Below are positions 8,315-17,988 of a DNA stretch of 64,000 bases, one piece after another. Every line of letters starts with the position of its first letter. Within the stretch, counting starts at the first letter, position 1. The notes under the pieces were generated by a model. That model made no database searches. It was given only the letters and a program-made list of their open reading frames with translations, and had not been told where the DNA came from. Both the position numbers and the translations under genes were made by a program. This DNA comes from JAFGLZ01 sp964622545 (lineage in GTDB: Bacteria; Planctomycetota; Phycisphaerae; UBA1845; JAFGLZ01). Location: assembly GCA_964622545.1 (NCBI GenBank), contig CAZUQM010000006.1, forward strand, positions 124,001-188,000, given 5' to 3'.

Positions 8315-10066
8315 ATGGCCAGCGACCTCCAGGCCGCAGACGATCCGTCTGCATCCGCCGAGACGAAACTCGGCACCCAACTGCTTCACGACGAACTCAT
8401 CAACCAAGGCGTCGACGTGATGTTCGGCTACGGCGGCGGGGCGATCATGCCCCTGTTCGACCAGCTCTACGAATCGCCCATCCGGTTCGTGCTGAGCCGG
8501 CATGAGCAGGGAGCCGGACATATGGCCGACGGGTACGCTCGCGCCTCGGGCAAGGTCGGCGTGGTGGTGGCCACGAGCGGTCCCGGGGCGACGAACCTGA
8601 CGACGTCGCTGGCCACGGCGTACATGGACAGCATCCCGATGGTGGCCTTGACCGGGCAGGTGGCCACGGCCGTCATCGGCAACGACGCGTTTCAGGAGGC
8701 GGACGTGACCGGCGTGACGCGTCCGGTGACGAAGTACAACATCCTGGTCAAGGACGTTCGGGACCTGCGGCGGGTCGTGCGCGAGGCCTTCCACATCGCC
8801 AAGACCGGCAGGCCCGGTCCGGTACTGGTGGATCTGCCCAAGGACGTTCAGATGTCCACGAAGGTCCAATTGGCCGAGGTCAAGATGAATCTGCCCGGCT
8901 ATCGGCCGCGCTCGAAGGGCAACCTCAAGCAGATCCGGCTGGCCGCGCAGGCGATCAACCAGGCCGAGCGTCCCGTGCTGTACGTCGGCGGCGGGGTGGT
9001 GCTCGCGAACGGCTCGGAGGAGCTCCGCCAGCTCGCACGCAAGGCGAACTGCCCGGTGACGACCACCCTGCTGGCGATGGGCGCGATCGACCCCATCGAC
9101 GACGAAGATCTGTATCTCGGCATGCTGGGCATGCACGGGACGGCCTTCGCCAACTACTCGGTGCAGAACTGCGATCTGCTGGTGGCGATCGGGGCGCGGT
9201 TCGACGACCGGGTCACGGGCGTGGTCGAGCATTTCGCGCCCAAGGCCAAGGTCGTCCATGTCGACATCGATCCGTCAAGCATCAGCAAGAACGTCAAGGT
9301 GGACATCCCCGTGGTGGGCGACGCCAAGCTGATCCTGCAGGAGCTGCTGCCGCTGGTCGAGCATCGCGACCGGACGCCGTGGTTCGAGCAGATCGGCGAG
9401 TGGAAGCGTAAGTATCCGCTGACCTACGACCGCGGGAGCACGAACATCAAGCCGCAGGCCGTCATCGAGGAGCTCTCGAAGCAGACCCGGGGCGAGGCGA
9501 TCGTGACCACGGGCGTCGGGCAGCATCAGATGTGGTCGGCTCAGTTCTACAAGATCCGGCATCCGAGGCACTTCATCACCTCGGGCGGGTTGGGCACGAT
9601 GGGCTTCGGTTTGCCCGCGGCCATCGGGGCGCAGGTGGCGCATCCTGAGAAGATCGTCATCGATATCGACGGCGACAGCTCGTTCCAGATGACGATCACG
9701 GAGATCGCCACGGCCGTCGAGCAAGGGTTGCCCGTCAAGGCGGTCGTGCTCGACAACCAGTTCCAGGGCATGGTGCGTCAGTGGCAAGAGTTGTTCTTCA
9801 ACCGCCGCTACTGCGCGACGAAGATGCACAATCCCAACTTTGCGGCTGTGGCCGAAGCCTACGGCGCCAAGGGAATGACGATCACCGACAAGGCGGACCT
9901 GTCCGAGGCGATCCGTGAGCTGCTCGCCAGCGAGGTGTTCACGGTGGCCGACTTCCACGTCGAGCCCGAGGAGAACGTCTATCCGATGGTGGCCGTCGGC
10001 AAGGCCCTCGACGAGATGGACATGGGCTCCATGCCGGAATGGACCCAGACCGAGAGCATGGTCTAG
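8315..10066 (+). CDS. ilvB: Acetolactate synthase, large (catalytic) subunit
   Basis: A 583-residue thiamine-diphosphate enzyme that makes acetolactate or acetohydroxybutyrate, the first shared step to Val, Leu and Ile. The N-terminal domain has the catalytic Glu in RHEQGAGHMADGYARASG. The C-terminal TPP domain has IDGDSSFQMT followed by VVLDNQFQGMVRQWQ, the GDG...N cofactor motif. I choose ATG 8315 with GGAAAGGA upstream; the frame stays open back to 8234, but that segment lacks family similarity. ilvN follows 101 bases downstream, so the two form the usual operon. Confidence 0.95.
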   Translation: MASDLQAADDPSASAETKLGTQLLHDELINQGVDVMFGYGGGAIMPLFDQLYESPIRFVLSRHEQGAGHMADGYARASGKVGVVVATSGPGATNLTTSLATAYMDSIPMVALTGQVATAVIGNDAFQEADVTGVTRPVTKYNILVKDVRDLRRVVREAFHIAKTGRPGPVLVDLPKDVQMSTKVQLAEVKMNLPGYRPRSKGNLKQIRLAAQAINQAERPVLYVGGGVVLANGSEELRQLARKANCPVTTTLLAMGAIDPIDDEDLYLGMLGMHGTAFANYSVQNCDLLVAIGARFDDRVTGVVEHFAPKAKVVHVDIDPSSISKNVKVDIPVVGDAKLILQELLPLVEHRDRTPWFEQIGEWKRKYPLTYDRGSTNIKPQAVIEELSKQTRGEAIVTTGVGQHQMWSAQFYKIRHPRHFITSGGLGTMGFGLPAAIGAQVAHPEKIVIDIDGDSSFQMTITEIATAVEQGLPVKAVVLDNQFQGMVRQWQELFFNRRYCATKMHNPNFAAVAEAYGAKGMTITDKADLSEAIRELLASEVFTVADFHVEPEENVYPMVAVGKALDEMDMGSMPEWTQTESMV

Positions 10067-10167
10067 GTCGGACCGGGTTCGGACGCGCCGGGACGGCCAC
10101 ATCCGGCGTGGCGTGACCGGCGCGTCCGCACCGACGAGAGCCGAACCACCTACCCAAGGGGACCATC

Positions 10168-10662
10168 ATGCAACGCAAGGCCGTCTACAGCGTCCTTGTC
10201 CAGAACCAACCGGGCGTGCTCGCCCACGTGTCGGGCATGTTTGCGGCGCGCAGCTATAACATCGACTCGCTCGTCGTAGGCCGGACCGAAGACCCCGCCC
10301 TGTCCCGAATGGTCCTTGTCACGAGCGGCGACGAAGCCACGCTCGAGCAGATCCGCAAGCAGCTCGGCAAGATGGTCTCGGTGGTGAAGGTTCGGGACCT
10401 GACCGAGCAGCCGTGCGTCATCCGCGACCTGCTGCTGATCCAGGTGGCCTGCCCACCCGAGAAGCGCGGCGAGCTCCGTCAGATCACGGAGGTCTTCCGC
10501 GGCAGCATCGTGGACGTGGCGCCGCGCAGCGTCACGATCCAGATCACCGGACCGGAAGACAAGGTGGAAGCCTTCATCGACCTGTGCAGGCCTTACGGCA
10601 TCCGAGAGATGTCTCGAACGGGCGTGATCGCCATGCCCCGCGACAGTGCGCCCCGGCGTTAG
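10168..10662 (+). CDS. ilvN: Acetolactate synthase, small (regulatory) subunit
   Basis: A 164-residue regulatory subunit that activates IlvB and confers valine feedback inhibition. The N-terminal ACT domain shows VQNQPGVLAHVSGMFAARSY followed by NIDSLVVG, and a second ACT-like C-terminal domain contains RGSIVDVAPRSVTIQITG. The length matches the 160-170-residue IlvH/IlvN type. AAGGGGA precedes the ATG. It lies directly after ilvB and converges with the minus-strand dehydratase gene, only 23 bases away. Confidence 0.95.
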   Translation: MQRKAVYSVLVQNQPGVLAHVSGMFAARSYNIDSLVVGRTEDPALSRMVLVTSGDEATLEQIRKQLGKMVSVVKVRDLTEQPCVIRDLLLIQVACPPEKRGELRQITEVFRGSIVDVAPRSVTIQITGPEDKVEAFIDLCRPYGIREMSRTGVIAMPRDSAPRR

Positions 10663-10685
10663 GCCCGATTGAACCAACGGCAGGC

Positions 10686-12626
10686 CTAGGACGTGGGTTG
10701 TGCCTCGGTGTGCTGATCGGCCGGCATGTACTCGGGCACGACCTCGGCGAGCTGACGCCGTATGCCCTGAGCGTCGTTTCGTGCCGCGAGGTCGGCCAGG
10801 CATCGAATCGTCTCGCACACCGTCTCGTGGTCGCCCGGTCTGTGCCGCCAGATGCCGATCTTCGGATGCGGGGTAGGGGCGATGTCCTCGCCGCGGATGT
10901 TCAGCTCCTCGAAGAGCTTCTCGCCCGGGCGTATTCCGGTGTAGACGATAGGGATGTCCTCATCCGGCCTGAGGCCGTTCAGCGTGATGAGCTGACGGGC
11001 CAGGTCGACGATGCGGACCGGCTCTCCCATGTCGAGCAGGAAGATCTCGCCCCCCTGTCCGATGGCCCCGGCCTGGAGCGTGAGTTGGGCGGCCTCGGGG
11101 ATCGTCATGAAGTAACGGACCATGTCGGGGTGGGTCACGGTCACCGGCCCGCCGTCGGCGATCTGCCGCTGAAAGATCGGCACCACGCTGCCGCTGCTGC
11201 CCAGGACGTTGCCGAACCGGACCGTGACGAACTGGGTGCCCCGCGCGTCGCCGCGCTGCTGGACATACATCTCGGCAAGCCGTTTCGTGCAGCCCATGAT
11301 GCTGGAAGGATTGACGGCCTTGTCCGTGCTGATAAGTACGAACTTGCGGCAGCCGTGCTCCAAGGCCTTATCCGCAACGACCTTCGTACCTAGGATGTTG
11401 TTCTTGACGGCCTCGCCGGGGTTCTGCTCCATGAGGGGCACGTGCTTGTGAGCGGCCGCGTGGAAGACCACATCCGGGTGCTCGGCTGCGAAGATCTGCT
11501 CGACGCGCTGCCGATCACACACGTCGGCGACGTAAGGTCGGATGTCGGCCTGGTCGTCACCCCGGCGGAGGTCTCGCTCGATCTCGAAGAGGTTGTTCTC
11601 CGCCTGCTCGATGAGGATGAGGGTCTGGGGTTTGAACCGTAGGATCTGCCGGCACAGCTCGGATCCGATCGAACCGCCCGCGCCGGTGACGACCACGCGC
11701 TTGTGCTGGAGGTAGGCGGCGATGGTCTCGACATCCAAGGTCACTTCGTCCCGCCCGAGCAGGTCGCTGATGCGGACCTCGCGCAGCTTGCTCAGGCTGA
11801 GATCGCCTCGCAGCAGCTCGTCGGGGCCCGGCACGATCCGGAAGCGGACGGCCGCGCCCTGACAGGCCTCGACCACCTTGCGAATCTCGTGCTGATCGGC
11901 ACCGGGCATCGCGATGAGAATCTCGTCCACGTCGTGGGCATCGCAGACCTCGCCGACCTGGGCGGTCGTGCCGAGGACGCTGACGCCATGGATCCTCGCT
12001 CGTCGCATGGCCGGGTCGTCGTCGAGAAACCCGACGACGCGGTAACGCTCGACCGGCATTCGTAGGATCTCGCGCAACAGCATTTCGCCCGCATCGCCGG
12101 CGCCCACGATCAGCACGCGGGCCGGACCGCCTGAGGCGATGGGGCGAAACTCCTCACGATAGAGCCGGACGGCCACGCGGGCACCGCAGACCAGGGCGAT
12201 GGTCAGCACCAGATCGAGGGTGAACACGAGTTGGGGGCGGATGGAGACCGTGGGCAGCAGGTTCAACCATTCGGCGGCGAAATACAGCAGCAGGAACAGG
12301 AACCAGCTCACCCAGCTCGCCACGAGGACGCTCAGCAGATCGCGCAGGCCCACGTACCGCCACCAATCGCGGTAGAGCCGATACATGCCGAACACGACGG
12401 CCTTGATCCCCACGTTGAAGGGCATCAGGGGCAAGAGATACTGCGTGAAGGTGTCCAGCTCGTAGCGGAAGTTGTAGGCCACGCCGTAACTGAACAGATA
12501 GCTCGCGGCGAACAGGACCTGGTAGACGGTGAAGGAGATGAGCAGCGGTTTCAGCGGCGGCCAACGCTTCGCCCAGTCGAGGCGCTTCCTTCTGGACGGG
12601 CTTGATGGAGGGGCTGTGTTGGGCAT
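10686..12626 (-). CDS. CapD/WbpM-type nucleotide-sugar 4,6-dehydratase, membrane-bound
   Basis: A 646-residue polysaccharide biosynthesis protein of the long FlaA1/WbpM/PglF class. Four predicted membrane segments occupy about residues 1-150. A first Rossmann-like domain starts at ARVLIVGAGDAGE near residue 169. The catalytic SDR domain starts at VVVTGAGGSIGSE near 306 and carries STDKAVNPSSIMG...K near 432-448, where Met replaces the usual SDR Tyr as in this family. Members convert UDP-GlcNAc to a 4-keto-6-deoxy sugar. The next step is often a DegT aminotransferase, and one lies at 14160. The frame extends to 12707; I chose the ATG at 12626, but no strong Shine-Dalgarno decides. Confidence 0.88.
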   Translation of the reverse strand: MPNTAPPSSPSRRKRLDWAKRWPPLKPLLISFTVYQVLFAASYLFSYGVAYNFRYELDTFTQYLLPLMPFNVGIKAVVFGMYRLYRDWWRYVGLRDLLSVLVASWVSWFLFLLLYFAAEWLNLLPTVSIRPQLVFTLDLVLTIALVCGARVAVRLYREEFRPIASGGPARVLIVGAGDAGEMLLREILRMPVERYRVVGFLDDDPAMRRARIHGVSVLGTTAQVGEVCDAHDVDEILIAMPGADQHEIRKVVEACQGAAVRFRIVPGPDELLRGDLSLSKLREVRISDLLGRDEVTLDVETIAAYLQHKRVVVTGAGGSIGSELCRQILRFKPQTLILIEQAENNLFEIERDLRRGDDQADIRPYVADVCDRQRVEQIFAAEHPDVVFHAAAHKHVPLMEQNPGEAVKNNILGTKVVADKALEHGCRKFVLISTDKAVNPSSIMGCTKRLAEMYVQQRGDARGTQFVTVRFGNVLGSSGSVVPIFQRQIADGGPVTVTHPDMVRYFMTIPEAAQLTLQAGAIGQGGEIFLLDMGEPVRIVDLARQLITLNGLRPDEDIPIVYTGIRPGEKLFEELNIRGEDIAPTPHPKIGIWRHRPGDHETVCETIRCLADLAARNDAQGIRRQLAEVVPEYMPADQHTEAQPTS

Positions 12627-12806
12627 GTGAGCTTGGGTGTCGTCAGGCCTGTCCGCGGTTACGAGGACCTCGGATCGCACCGTCTCGGCGGTGCGGCAAG
12701 GCACCACCGCCGGAAGCGGTCAAGCCGCTGCCACCCGCTCCGGGCGGAGACCGTCTCGGCCAAGCCGGCCAACCGACAGCGACGTGGAGGGCACGGTACC
12801 CCGATT

Positions 12807-13904
12807 TCACAGCGGCGGCAATCCCCCCGATGTGGACGCCGTGGTGTTATCCGTTCCAGAGCCCTCCGTGGCAGTGGGCGACTCAAGCGCCCTGAGCATG
12901 TTGAGCCAAGCAGACTCGTGGGGCGATTCGTTGGATGCCAACCGAATCTGGTTGACCGCCCGCTGTCGATCGCCGTTGGTCCATGACACGTAAGCCATCA
13001 GCACACGGACCATCTCGCTGGCCTTGCTCGTATCCCGGATCTGTGCCTTGAAGTCACCGAGCAGTTCGTCATAATCTTCCGGCGTGCCGTGCCAGGCACG
13101 GATGTCAAACGTCGATGAGAAGACTTCCGGTGAGCGCTTAGCCAGTTGCTTCAACATGACCGTCGCGGTCCGATAATTCCCCACCAAGATCTCGACCTGT
13201 AGCAAGCCGATCCGAGGCAGCGGGGCGTCACGGTCAATCGAGCGGGCCATCTTGAAGCTGGACCGCGCTCCGGCGAAATCGCGTTTCCGCAGGTGTGCCT
13301 GACCCGTCATCACGCGCGAGACCTTGGACGCTTGGGCCCAGCCTTCGAGGTCTCCGACGCCATCACCGAAGACGGTTGGCAGGGACTCTGACGAGGTGTT
13401 CAACCCGACCTCCGGGACGGCCGCCGCGGGAATCTGGCGAAGTCCATGGCCGTTTGCGATCCTGTCCAGGACGCTCATATGCCGGTCGGGCGAATCCACG
13501 GGCATCCGGCCTGAGAAGCTGTTCAATCCGACCAACGCCGAGCGGTATCGCCTGGACTCTGATGTAGCACCTCGAAGGGTTCCCGATCCGGTGGTCGTCC
13601 CTCGCACAGGTCCCAGATTGCGCTGCCTCGAACGGTTCGCCAGTTCGGCGGCTCGCCCAACCGTGGAGTTGGCCGTTGCGGCGTTTCCTCGCCGCAGCTG
13701 CCTCAGCCTGCGCTCCGACGTGTTGCTCAGGTTTCTGGTCACTCCTGTGCTAAAGGCTCCCACGTTTTGACTCGGCCGAGGTGAGGTCAGCGATGAACCA
13801 TGCCCCGGCCTGAGCTGACCGTGAGCAGCGGGTGACAGGAGCAAGAGCCCTAAGCCCAGCACGCCTAGGCCGGCGGGTCCACGATTCTTAGGAAGTAGTC
13901 TCAT
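12807..13904 (-). CDS. Secreted protein with TPR-like C-terminal half, unknown function
   Basis: A 365-residue protein with no family I can name. From ATG 13904 it begins MRLLPKNRGPAG, then a hydrophobic leucine-rich stretch ending SPAAHGQ, a good Sec signal peptide. The middle is Ser/Arg/Gly-rich and probably disordered. The C-terminal half (about residues 190-330) has helical pairs such as GQAHLRKRDFAGARSSFKMA and RQRAVNQIRLASNES, which look like TPR repeats. It lies between a nucleotide-sugar dehydratase and a DegT aminotransferase and could be an envelope adaptor. The frame continues upstream to 14045 but would bury the signal peptide. Confidence 0.65.
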   Translation of the reverse strand: MRLLPKNRGPAGLGVLGLGLLLLSPAAHGQLRPGHGSSLTSPRPSQNVGAFSTGVTRNLSNTSERRLRQLRRGNAATANSTVGRAAELANRSRQRNLGPVRGTTTGSGTLRGATSESRRYRSALVGLNSFSGRMPVDSPDRHMSVLDRIANGHGLRQIPAAAVPEVGLNTSSESLPTVFGDGVGDLEGWAQASKVSRVMTGQAHLRKRDFAGARSSFKMARSIDRDAPLPRIGLLQVEILVGNYRTATVMLKQLAKRSPEVFSSTFDIRAWHGTPEDYDELLGDFKAQIRDTSKASEMVRVLMAYVSWTNGDRQRAVNQIRLASNESPHESAWLNMLRALESPTATEGSGTDNTTASTSGGLPPL

Positions 13905-14159
13905 CGAACTCTCATCCCGGCGTAGCCGAAAATCCCTCGACCATTCTACAATGTACCATATCCGCCTTCTCTGTATCGACCGAAGGAGCCTGGTAAGGCC
14001 AACGGCGAATTGGCTCTGAGACATTGATGCTGGCAGCCCGGCCATTCGACGCGGTCTTTTCGGTCGTTGACGAGAACCGCAACTCCTGATAAGTCTAGGC
14101 GCGCCGGTCGCTCACGGCCGACCCAAACAGCCTGCGGCCACCCTATTGGATACGTTCGC

Positions 14160-15278
14160 ATGGTCCCACTGTTCAGTGCTTATGTGGCAGGGCGCGAATC
14201 GGAGTATGTGCAGGACTGCATCCAATCCACGTGGCTGGCGGCGGGAGGCGAATACAACCTTAAATTTGGCAGAGCCTTACGCGATTTCCTCGCCGTGCAT
14301 CATGCCGTCCTGTGCGACAGCGGAACCAGCGCAATCCACCTGGTTCTTCGTCATCTCGGCGTCGGTGACGGAGACGACGTCCTGGTGAGCGACCTCACCT
14401 TTGTTGCCACGGCAAATCCAATTCTATATTTATACGCGACCCCGATTCTCATTGATGCAGATGCATCGCACTGGAACGTACGCGTTGACCTCATGGCGAC
14501 CGAACTCAAGCGCCGTGCTGATCGAGGACGTCCGCCGAAGGCGGTGATGCCCGCCCACATCTTGGGGCGTGCATGCCGGCTCGAGCCCCTTCTTGACGTG
14601 GCTGAGCGATACGAGGTCCCCGTCATCGAAGATGCGTCAGAGGCCTTCAGCGCCACGGTGGACGGGCAACAGGCGGGGACGCACGGCTTGGCGGGCTGCT
14701 ACAGCTTCAACGGGAACAAGCAGATCACCACGGGCGGTGGGGGCCTGATCGCCACGAACGACGATGCCCTGGCCGAAAGGACGCGCCATCTCCTAAACCA
14801 GGCCAAGCTACCCGGGCCGGGGTACCTCCACGACGAGGTCGGCTACAACTACAGACTAAGCAACGTGCTTGCGGCCATTGGGCTGGCCCAGCTCGAGAAC
14901 CTGCCTGACATCCTCGCCCGAAAGCAGCGCATCGCCGAGCGGTATCGCTGCCTGGCGGACGTGCCGGGGATCACGCTTCCCGTCGACGAGCCGGGCACCG
15001 TCTCCTCGGATTGGCTGACGACGATCTTGATCGACCGCGATCGCTTCGGCATGACGCGCGACGAGGTGATGAACGCCCTCGGCGATCGGGGCATCGAGAC
15101 GCGTCCGATCTGGTCACCGCTGCACACGATGCCCATGTACGCTCGCTGCGAGCGCATCGGCGGGGAGGTGGCGGACCGACTGGACGCTCAGGGCCTGAGT
15201 CTGCCGAGCTTCGCCGGCCTGACCGACGATCAGCAGGACCTCGTCATCAACGGGATCCGCAACCTCTACGCGGGATGA
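14160..15278 (+). CDS. DegT/DnrJ/EryC1/StrS family sugar aminotransferase
   Basis: A 372-residue PLP-dependent aminotransferase that would put an amino group on a keto sugar nucleotide. The PLP Lys is K187 in SFNGNKQITTGGGG, a form common in PglE/LegC-type enzymes. Upstream are SGTSAIHLVLR (phosphate-binding region) and VIEDASEAF (Asp for the pyridine nitrogen). I choose ATG 14160 (MVPLFSAYVAG), the typical family N-terminus; the frame opens at 14067. Together with the CapD-like dehydratase it would make a UDP-4-amino-4,6-dideoxy sugar. The 5' part uses more A/T-rich codons than its neighbours, which may point to transfer. Confidence 0.88.
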   Translation: MVPLFSAYVAGRESEYVQDCIQSTWLAAGGEYNLKFGRALRDFLAVHHAVLCDSGTSAIHLVLRHLGVGDGDDVLVSDLTFVATANPILYLYATPILIDADASHWNVRVDLMATELKRRADRGRPPKAVMPAHILGRACRLEPLLDVAERYEVPVIEDASEAFSATVDGQQAGTHGLAGCYSFNGNKQITTGGGGLIATNDDALAERTRHLLNQAKLPGPGYLHDEVGYNYRLSNVLAAIGLAQLENLPDILARKQRIAERYRCLADVPGITLPVDEPGTVSSDWLTTILIDRDRFGMTRDEVMNALGDRGIETRPIWSPLHTMPMYARCERIGGEVADRLDAQGLSLPSFAGLTDDQQDLVINGIRNLYAG

Positions 15279-15284
15279 CGCCTT

Positions 15285-17594
15285 CTAACGCCTTACCCAG
15301 TGTGCGGCGACGCGACCACCCCCGGTTTCCAGACGTGCCCAGGCCGCCCCGACGGGCAACTCCAACCCGGGAGCAATGTAGGTCCTGACCGGACTGGTCC
15401 CCACGTTGTAGAGGAACATGTCGCTCGCCGTATCGGTCTCGATGCGGAGACGCAGCGGCATCAACGTGCCCCCTCTGCCGGCCTGCTCGCCCGAGCCGGC
15501 CATCTGGAGCCGGGCGGTCTGAGGCCACTGGGCGTGGGGAAGCACGAGCCAGGCGATCCACACCGGTAAGGTCCCCGAAGCGCGAAGGCGGACCGTGTTG
15601 GAGGGCACCTTGCGTCCGTAGCCGGGTGACGTCCAACCGTCGATCGGCTGCTCTTGCCCGTAGGCGACGCCCGTCGACAAGGCATGCGACGACCAGGTGA
15701 GGATGGTCGCGGCGGGCTCGTCGTTCGAGGACAACCGCAGGCCGCTTGGCTTGATCGCAACCGAGAGATCAGGAGGCAGGTGCAACGGTAACTCGACATC
15801 ATGGCTGCCTCGCCCCAGCAGGCCGTCCAACACGAGCCAGTACTCGCCGCGAACGGCCAGCACCACACGTCGGTGGGCGGTCACGCCAGACACGCCTCGA
15901 TAGCCGCGGACCTCGCCCTCGAAGGAGTCGACGTGCTGGGAAGTCTGCCACGACAGCGTCTGCCCGGAGGGCGGGTACACCCAGCGAAAGACCCGGTGCG
16001 CGTAGGTCTGCCCTTGGCCGTCGACCAGCAACGCGTTGTGCGCGCGGGCGGAGCGGAAGTACGTCCGCCACTCCCACGGACCGTTGTAGGTGTACGTGCC
16101 CGGGTCGATGAGCAGCGTCCGGCCGAGCGCCGCCAGCTCCACGTTGAGCAGATCGGCGTGGGTGTGGCTCTCGAACTCGTCGCTGCGCATGAGCGCGTAG
16201 TGTGCATCGGCGTCCCAGCCGCTACGGGAGATGTGGTAGCCCCCGTCCGGAAAGGTGCGACTGGTCTGCGATGGTGGCCTCGGATCGAGCGCGGCGAAGA
16301 CGTCGGCGGCCTCGGGCCCGAGCAGCCAGATCGTCTCTTCGTCGAGCCCGCCGGCCGCCCAGGCCAGGTCATTCCGGCGAGTCCACACCGCCCCGGTGCT
16401 TAGCATGGGCCTGAAGTCGGTCACCTCTTGCTCGCTCAGGACGACCGCTCGGCCCTCATCCCAATCGCCCACGGAGGGCATGCTGGCGTCGGGCCGCCGC
16501 ATGTGCAGGACGAACTCGAACATGCCTTCCAGCCGTTGCCGGATGGTCTCGGGGATGGCCAGCCCCGCACGCTCGCACAGCTTGCAGACCACCATGTAGA
16601 AGTAGGCGACGAAGCGGTGGTAGCTGATCGCGCATTCGAACGACGAGCCGTCCGGGTGAATCTGCCTCGGGCCCTCGGTCCATAACACGTCGAGACCGAT
16701 GTCGCGCCACGTTCGGGACTCCGAGAGCTCCGGCAGGGCCAACCCCATCGTGGCCAGCCCCATCGCATCGCCGAGCAGGTGGTTGTTGCACATGTTCACG
16801 CGCGAGTAGTCCAGGTCGGCCAGGATGTGTCGCGCCTTGAGGACCATCGTTCCCACGATGCGACAAAGCAGCTCGTCCGAAAGGGCCGGCGACGGGATGA
16901 AGAACGCCAGCGCGATCCACCAATTGAGCACCCGCAACGCGTGCTCTAGATTGCTCCGCCAATTGACACCGATCTCAGGTGGGTTGTCGTCGAGCCAACC
17001 CGTGACTTGACGCGCCCAGGCCTGGGCGTAACGTTCCTCACCCGTAAGCCAATAGGCCCGTCCGAGCGTAGCCCAGAACTGGTGACGGTTGAGCTCCCAT
17101 GTGAACTTCACGTCTCCCGGCATGTCGCCGCTATACAGACTGAATCGTGTCCACAGCTTGCGCGGCCAACTCCGTCCGCTCTCCGGCTCATAGCTCCAGT
17201 CGATGTCCCGGTCGGTGAAGTCGAACCGTTTGCCCATGAACTCGAACCGGCCTTCGGCAAGTTGGTCCGCAGCCCGTTGCAGGCCCTCGAGGCGATCCGG
17301 ACAGGACTGCCGTACCGCGCCCACGTACTCGTCACGGCGGGCCGGACCGATCAGGAAGTTCCGGTTCAACCGCTCGGTCAGCAGCGATCGCAGCAGGGCC
17401 GGACTGTCCAGAGCTGGTTCAAACAGCCCACAGAGCTCGTCCGGCTCGATGGGCTCGGTTCGGAAGGTCGCATCGGTCAGGCCCACTCTCTTGCGGGCTT
17501 CGTAGGCGATCCGCCAGGCCGAAGGACGCCAGCCCCGCTGCCGCACCTCCTGAAGAATGGCTCGATAGCCCGGTCCCGGGAATTCGGTCTTCAT
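15285..17594 (-). CDS. Heparinase II/III-like polysaccharide lyase family protein
   Basis: A 769-residue protein of the heparinase II/III-like class (alginate-lyase/heparinase superfamily). The N-terminal half is an alpha/alpha toroid with conserved NNHLLGDAMGL and SYHRFVAYFYMV. The C-terminal beta-sandwich has SRSGWDADAHYALMRSDEFE, then SHTHADLLNVEL around residues 475-485 and DPGTYTYNG, the family signature region. No signal peptide is obvious, and in many bacteria such proteins sit in capsule or exopolysaccharide loci. Here it converges with a DegT aminotransferase, only six bases apart, which supports a role in glycan processing. The substrate cannot be read from sequence. Confidence 0.82.
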   Translation of the reverse strand: MKTEFPGPGYRAILQEVRQRGWRPSAWRIAYEARKRVGLTDATFRTEPIEPDELCGLFEPALDSPALLRSLLTERLNRNFLIGPARRDEYVGAVRQSCPDRLEGLQRAADQLAEGRFEFMGKRFDFTDRDIDWSYEPESGRSWPRKLWTRFSLYSGDMPGDVKFTWELNRHQFWATLGRAYWLTGEERYAQAWARQVTGWLDDNPPEIGVNWRSNLEHALRVLNWWIALAFFIPSPALSDELLCRIVGTMVLKARHILADLDYSRVNMCNNHLLGDAMGLATMGLALPELSESRTWRDIGLDVLWTEGPRQIHPDGSSFECAISYHRFVAYFYMVVCKLCERAGLAIPETIRQRLEGMFEFVLHMRRPDASMPSVGDWDEGRAVVLSEQEVTDFRPMLSTGAVWTRRNDLAWAAGGLDEETIWLLGPEAADVFAALDPRPPSQTSRTFPDGGYHISRSGWDADAHYALMRSDEFESHTHADLLNVELAALGRTLLIDPGTYTYNGPWEWRTYFRSARAHNALLVDGQGQTYAHRVFRWVYPPSGQTLSWQTSQHVDSFEGEVRGYRGVSGVTAHRRVVLAVRGEYWLVLDGLLGRGSHDVELPLHLPPDLSVAIKPSGLRLSSNDEPAATILTWSSHALSTGVAYGQEQPIDGWTSPGYGRKVPSNTVRLRASGTLPVWIAWLVLPHAQWPQTARLQMAGSGEQAGRGGTLMPLRLRIETDTASDMFLYNVGTSPVRTYIAPGLELPVGAAWARLETGGGRVAAHWVRR

Positions 17595-17811
17595 CGCGTT
17601 ACGTGTCTCCCATGGTGCCAGGGACCATCAACCATAGCCCGACCCGCACGAAGCATCAATGCGAGACACGCCGCAGACGGTCTTGGCGCCCGGCGCATCC
17701 AACCAGTCCTCGTCAACATCGGGTCCTTGAAAACGCTGCTGCGGGCGACTCCATCGTCCGTGACCGCGGGGGATGCCTCCGCCCGCACAGTCCTGATCGT
17801 CGAGGTCGGCG

Positions 17812-17840
17812 TTGACAGCGAATCGCGGCAACGGTAGAGT
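17812..17840 (+). promoter_or_regulatory. Predicted promoter for the serS-aroF attenuated operon
   Basis: TTGACA (17812-17817), 17-base spacer, TAGAGT (17835-17840): a perfect -35 and a four-of-six -10. The predicted start point is near 17847, so the attenuator transcript would be about 187 bases to the end of the terminator. Confidence 0.65.
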
Positions 17841-17887
17841 ACGCTATAGGTAAGGGCGGTTCCTTACCGATGTGGGACTCAGGCGTG

Positions 17888-17959
17888 ATGCGCAACCTCC
17901 ATCCAGCCCGTTTCTGGTATTTTAGCGGCTGGTATTCGTATGCGCATTCAGCGTTCTGA
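17888..17959 (+). CDS. Aromatic-rich leader peptide of the serS-aroF operon
   Basis: A 23-codon ORF, ATG to TGA. Residues 9-12 are FWYF, 15-16 WY, 18 Y and 23 F, so eight of 23 residues are Phe, Trp or Tyr; three Ser codons (AGC, TCG, TCA) are interspersed. It begins MRNLHPAR. The ribosome-binding site is weak (AGG four bases, or GGGA ten bases, before the ATG). A GTG directly upstream (17885) could also start it. A ribosome stalled on the aromatic codons would leave the antiterminator arm free, whereas one reaching the stop would cover it. It probably has no function as a protein. Confidence 0.75.
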   Translation: MRNLHPARFWYFSGWYSYAHSAF

Positions 17960-17988
17960 GGCCCCGACGTAACCTAAGCTGCTGAACC

